A stretch of DNA of 64,000 nucleotides. Origin: Cyclobacteriaceae bacterium (GTDB lineage Bacteria > Bacteroidota > Bacteroidia > Cytophagales > Cyclobacteriaceae). The stretch lies in contig JAHBUE010000003.1 of NCBI GenBank assembly GCA_019638235.1, forward strand, positions 174,688 through 238,687, written 5' to 3'. A program made the position numbers and the translations under genes. The notes below the pieces were generated by a model, which searched no databases, was not told the origin of the DNA, and was given only the letters and a program-made list of their open reading frames with translations. Below, piece by piece: positions 61,552-64,000 of the stretch. Every line of letters starts with the position of its first letter. The stretch's first letter is position 1.

Positions 61552-62700
61552 ATGAAGTTTATCGTTGTTGCGTTTTTCGCGTCTTTTCTGATATGGATTG
61601 ACAATTCGGTTTATGCGCAAGGCTCATCAATAACCGGGCGTGACTCTACAAATCGGGTAATTACTACGGCTGTTCCATTCCTGACAATCAGTCCGGATGC
61701 ACGTAGTGCCGCTTTGGGTGATGCGGGTGCAGCTACCAGTCCGGATGCAAATTCAGTTTTCTGGAATCCGGCAAAATTAGTGTTCATTGACCAGTCTTAT
61801 GGGGGGTCATTATCCTATACGCCCTGGTTGGGAAAAATTATTAACGACATGTGGGTTTCCTACCTGACGGGATTTTACAAGATTACACGCGAACAGGCTG
61901 TTGCCGTTTCTTTAAAATATTTTGATTTGGGCGATATAAGTTTTCGCGGACAGGGCAATGAGCCATTGGGCGATTTCAGACCACGTGAATTTTCTTTGGA
62001 TTTCACCTATTCAAGAATGCTTACCGAACAACTTAGTGTAGGGTTAACCGGGCGATACATTCACTCAAATCTTACAGGAGCCTTTACATCTGGTAGTGGA
62101 GATGCACAACCGGGAAAAAGTGTTGCAGCCGATATTGGGGTCTATTACAACACTTCCCTTCAAGGAGCAAAAAACAACTCACTTGCTTTGGCTGCCGTTA
62201 TCACAAATATTGGTGCTAAACTTTCTTACACCGACAACGCAAACCGCGATTTTCTTCCTACCAATTTACGGATAGGGGCTGCCTACAAAACTGAAGTTGA
62301 CCAGGCAAACAGTTTTACGTTTATTATGGATTTTAATAAACTTATGGTGCCCACTAACGACAGAAGTAAATCCGTGTTAGGCGGAATGTTCAGTTCCTTT
62401 ACGGATGCACCGGGCGGATTTTCGGAAGAGATAAAAGAATTTATAGTGAATACCGGTATTGAATATTGGTACAACAATACGTTTTCCGGAAGAGCCGGAT
62501 ATTTCCTCGAAGCAAGAGAAAAAGGCAACCGAAAATACATGACGATAGGAGCAGGTTTCAAAAAAGAGCGGTTTGGATTTGATGTGGCTTACCTTGTGCC
62601 GACAAACCGCAGAGAACATCCGTTGGCAGAAACCATCCGCTTCACGATAATCCTTCAGGTTAAAAAATCGGATTTAGATACCCCATCCGTCACCGACTGA
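61552..62700 (+). CDS. porV: Type IX secretion outer membrane protein PorV (LptO)
   Basis: A 382-residue FadL-like beta-barrel with signal peptide MKFIVVAFFASFLIWIDNSVYAQ. Characteristic parts are TISPDARSAALGDAGAATSPDANSVFWNPAKL (about 50-81), ending with strands in RREHPLAETIRFTIILQVKK near the C-terminus. PorV shuttles cargo from the translocon to PorU and is required for both secretion and attachment. The ATG at 61552 is chosen; an in-frame TTG at 61519 would overlap the porU stop without a signal. The pair porU-porV is the conserved T9SS order. Confidence 0.93.
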   Translation: MKFIVVAFFASFLIWIDNSVYAQGSSITGRDSTNRVITTAVPFLTISPDARSAALGDAGAATSPDANSVFWNPAKLVFIDQSYGGSLSYTPWLGKIINDMWVSYLTGFYKITREQAVAVSLKYFDLGDISFRGQGNEPLGDFRPREFSLDFTYSRMLTEQLSVGLTGRYIHSNLTGAFTSGSGDAQPGKSVAADIGVYYNTSLQGAKNNSLALAAVITNIGAKLSYTDNANRDFLPTNLRIGAAYKTEVDQANSFTFIMDFNKLMVPTNDRSKSVLGGMFSSFTDAPGGFSEEIKEFIVNTGIEYWYNNTFSGRAGYFLEAREKGNRKYMTIGAGFKKERFGFDVAYLVPTNRREHPLAETIRFTIILQVKKSDLDTPSVTD

Positions 62701-62704
62701 TTTA

Positions 62705-63964
62705 ATGGTTGATAGAAAAAGTGCCCCGCCTTTTATCAAGGATACATCGTTTGAATTGCTTGACGCAGAAACGCATCAGCTTTCAGGAGCCAACACCATA
62801 CACTTCATTACAGGCGGCAATCAGGAAGTTACAAAAATAGAATTAGTTTTTCCAGCCGGGCGTTGGCACGAACCAGTAGCCGGTGTTTCTCATTTCACAG
62901 CCTCGCTTTTACCAAAAGGCACAACTTCTAAAACAAGTTTTGAAATTGTCGGGTTGCTTGACTATTATGGCCTGCACCTTGAAGTAACCCCCGGTTTTGA
63001 CTTTACATCCATAACACTTTACGGATTAACAAACCATATTGCCCCGGCATTAGATACACTACTGGAGCTTATTTTAGTGCCTACTTTCCCGGAAAACGAA
63101 CTCCGGCAATCCAAAACGATATTCACACAGGGGCTAACCATAAACTTAGAGAAGACAAACTTCCTGGCATCAAGAATATTTCGCGAAAATCTTTTCGGCT
63201 CCAGTCATCCCTACGGTAAGGATATTGAATTAGAAGATATAAACACAGTTACCCAACAGCAGCTTGCCGATTTCAATAAAAACTACTTCCGAAATTTTGT
63301 TGCGTTCGTTAGCGGTAAGCCATCCGAACAATTAAAAGCTCTACTCATTGATAAGCTGGCTACTATCAAACCAAACACGATTGAGCAGAAAACTTTTTCT
63401 CATCATCAAAGCGAAACGCTCAACCATTTTCTATCCAAAAGCAATAGTGTGCAAACTTCTATCCGGGTAGGAAAAATGATAATTTCGCGAAACCACGCAG
63501 ACTATCCGGCTGTACTTCTTCTTAATCATATCCTCGGTGGTTTCTTTGGTTCACGACTAATGAAAAACATCCGCGAAGAAAAGGGGTTAACATACGGAAT
63601 CCATTCTTCCATTCACGCCCTGAACCATCACAGTTATTTGGTCATAGGCACTGACGTAAACAAAGAAAACCGGGAGTTGACGATTGAGGAAATTAAGCGT
63701 GAGTTGTTGCGCCTGCAAAACGAATTGATACCGGAAGATGAATTAGAAACTGCAAGAAATCATTTTATTGGCGGCCTTCAATCCGATATGAACACACCCT
63801 TTGCTCATGCAGATAAGCATAAGATTACTTCACTCTTTAATCTTCCATCCAATTATTACCAGAATTTAATTCATGTTCTTTCAACGTGCACACCGCACGA
63901 TTTACTGATTACAGCGCAAAAATATTTCCCAGAAGAAAATCTGCTTACTGCTTCTGTAGGTTAA
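62705..63964 (+). CDS. M16-family peptidase homologue without zinc site
   Basis: A 419-residue insulinase-fold protein. The N-terminal half contains the expected GRWHEPVAGVSHFTASLLPKGTTSKTSFEI, but the inverted zinc motif HxxEH is lost: GVSHFTASL replaces GLAHFLEHM, with no Glu or second His. The C-terminal half keeps FFGSRLMKNIREEKGLTYGI with the Arg/Tyr that bind substrate C-terminal parts. Such homologues usually pair with an active partner, which is not in the window. It starts 5 bases after porV, suggesting co-expression with secretion genes. Confidence 0.85.
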   Translation: MVDRKSAPPFIKDTSFELLDAETHQLSGANTIHFITGGNQEVTKIELVFPAGRWHEPVAGVSHFTASLLPKGTTSKTSFEIVGLLDYYGLHLEVTPGFDFTSITLYGLTNHIAPALDTLLELILVPTFPENELRQSKTIFTQGLTINLEKTNFLASRIFRENLFGSSHPYGKDIELEDINTVTQQQLADFNKNYFRNFVAFVSGKPSEQLKALLIDKLATIKPNTIEQKTFSHHQSETLNHFLSKSNSVQTSIRVGKMIISRNHADYPAVLLLNHILGGFFGSRLMKNIREEKGLTYGIHSSIHALNHHSYLVIGTDVNKENRELTIEEIKRELLRLQNELIPEDELETARNHFIGGLQSDMNTPFAHADKHKITSLFNLPSNYYQNLIHVLSTCTPHDLLITAQKYFPEENLLTASVG

Positions 63965-63973
63965 AACAAAAAA

Positions 63974-64000
63974 ACCCTGCTATCCTTAGACAGTCAGGGT
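63974..64000 (+). terminator. Terminator hairpin at the window end
   Basis: ACCCTG (63974-63979) pairs with CAGGGT (63995-64000) 10 bases after the M16 stop. The sequence ends here, so a T-tract cannot be confirmed. It probably terminates the run from the hydrolase to the M16 gene. Confidence 0.6.

Overview
The window is chromosomal DNA of a Bacteroidota bacterium, most likely of the order Cytophagales. The evidence is type IX secretion genes (porU, porV), a TonB-dependent receptor with a carboxypeptidase-like N-terminal domain, PD40/OmpA proteins, FucP-type sugar transport, a nitrogen-sulfur leader architecture of the group, -7 boxes of the TAnnTTTG type and almost no Shine-Dalgarno sequences. 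No rRNA, tRNA, CRISPR array or complete transposon was seen. The species cannot be named from this sequence alone.

Layout. 1-5970 is a sugar-salvage locus: a kinase-like phosphotransferase (cut by the window edge), a nucleotidyltransferase and a divergent sugar permease. It is interrupted at 1035-3624 by a block of accessory cassettes (Abi_2/HEPN protein, PIN toxin-antitoxin pair, small lipoprotein) separated by a long direct repeat. 6017-8688 holds a class II cyclic-nucleotide phosphodiesterase, a broken DNA invertase and the PnuC/NadR-type nicotinamide riboside uptake pair. 8781-22215 holds two paralogous AAA/DUF4143 ATPases that flank a tryptophan (kynurenine) degradation cluster: aldehyde dehydrogenase, SDR, 3-hydroxyanthranilate dioxygenase, kynureninase and kynurenine monooxygenase, with a RelE-type toxin-antitoxin pair, an OmpA-like protein and a membrane-bound lytic transglycosylase among them. 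22287-32797 has a large TonB receptor, an M14 peptidase, an FMN-binding glutamate-synthase-like protein, an arginase-fold protein and a lone nqrF.

32907-38187 is a methionine operon read leftwards (metY, metX, a cystathionine gamma-synthase/lyase, homoserine dehydrogenase). Its leader has a promoter, a SAM-I riboswitch, then an uncatalogued 47-codon open reading frame ending in three cysteine codons. Those codons can pair with downstream RNA, which makes a two-input (SAM and cysteine) control region plausible. I regard this as the most interesting element of the window.

38323-46690 is mixed: a toxin-antitoxin pair with a frameshifted toxin, fabG, a DUF4160/DUF2442 pair, lpdA, two tandem 39-residue membrane microproteins, a 1061-residue TPR protein and a secreted nuclease. 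46775-51257 has deoC, a GapN-like dehydrogenase, acylphosphatase and a beta-CASP nuclease. 51326-63964 is envelope and secretion biology: YicC, a giant PD40 plus beta-barrel protein, a FAD oxidoreductase, a glyoxalase-II-like hydrolase, phosphatidylserine synthase, porU, porV and a zinc-site-less M16 protein.

Four small toxin-antitoxin-type pairs occur within 64 kb, one of them clearly decayed. Several enzymes lack textbook catalytic residues (SDR, arginase-fold, GapN-like, M16), which is noted at each entry. Function assignments rest on recognised motifs and gene order read by eye; no similarity search was possible.
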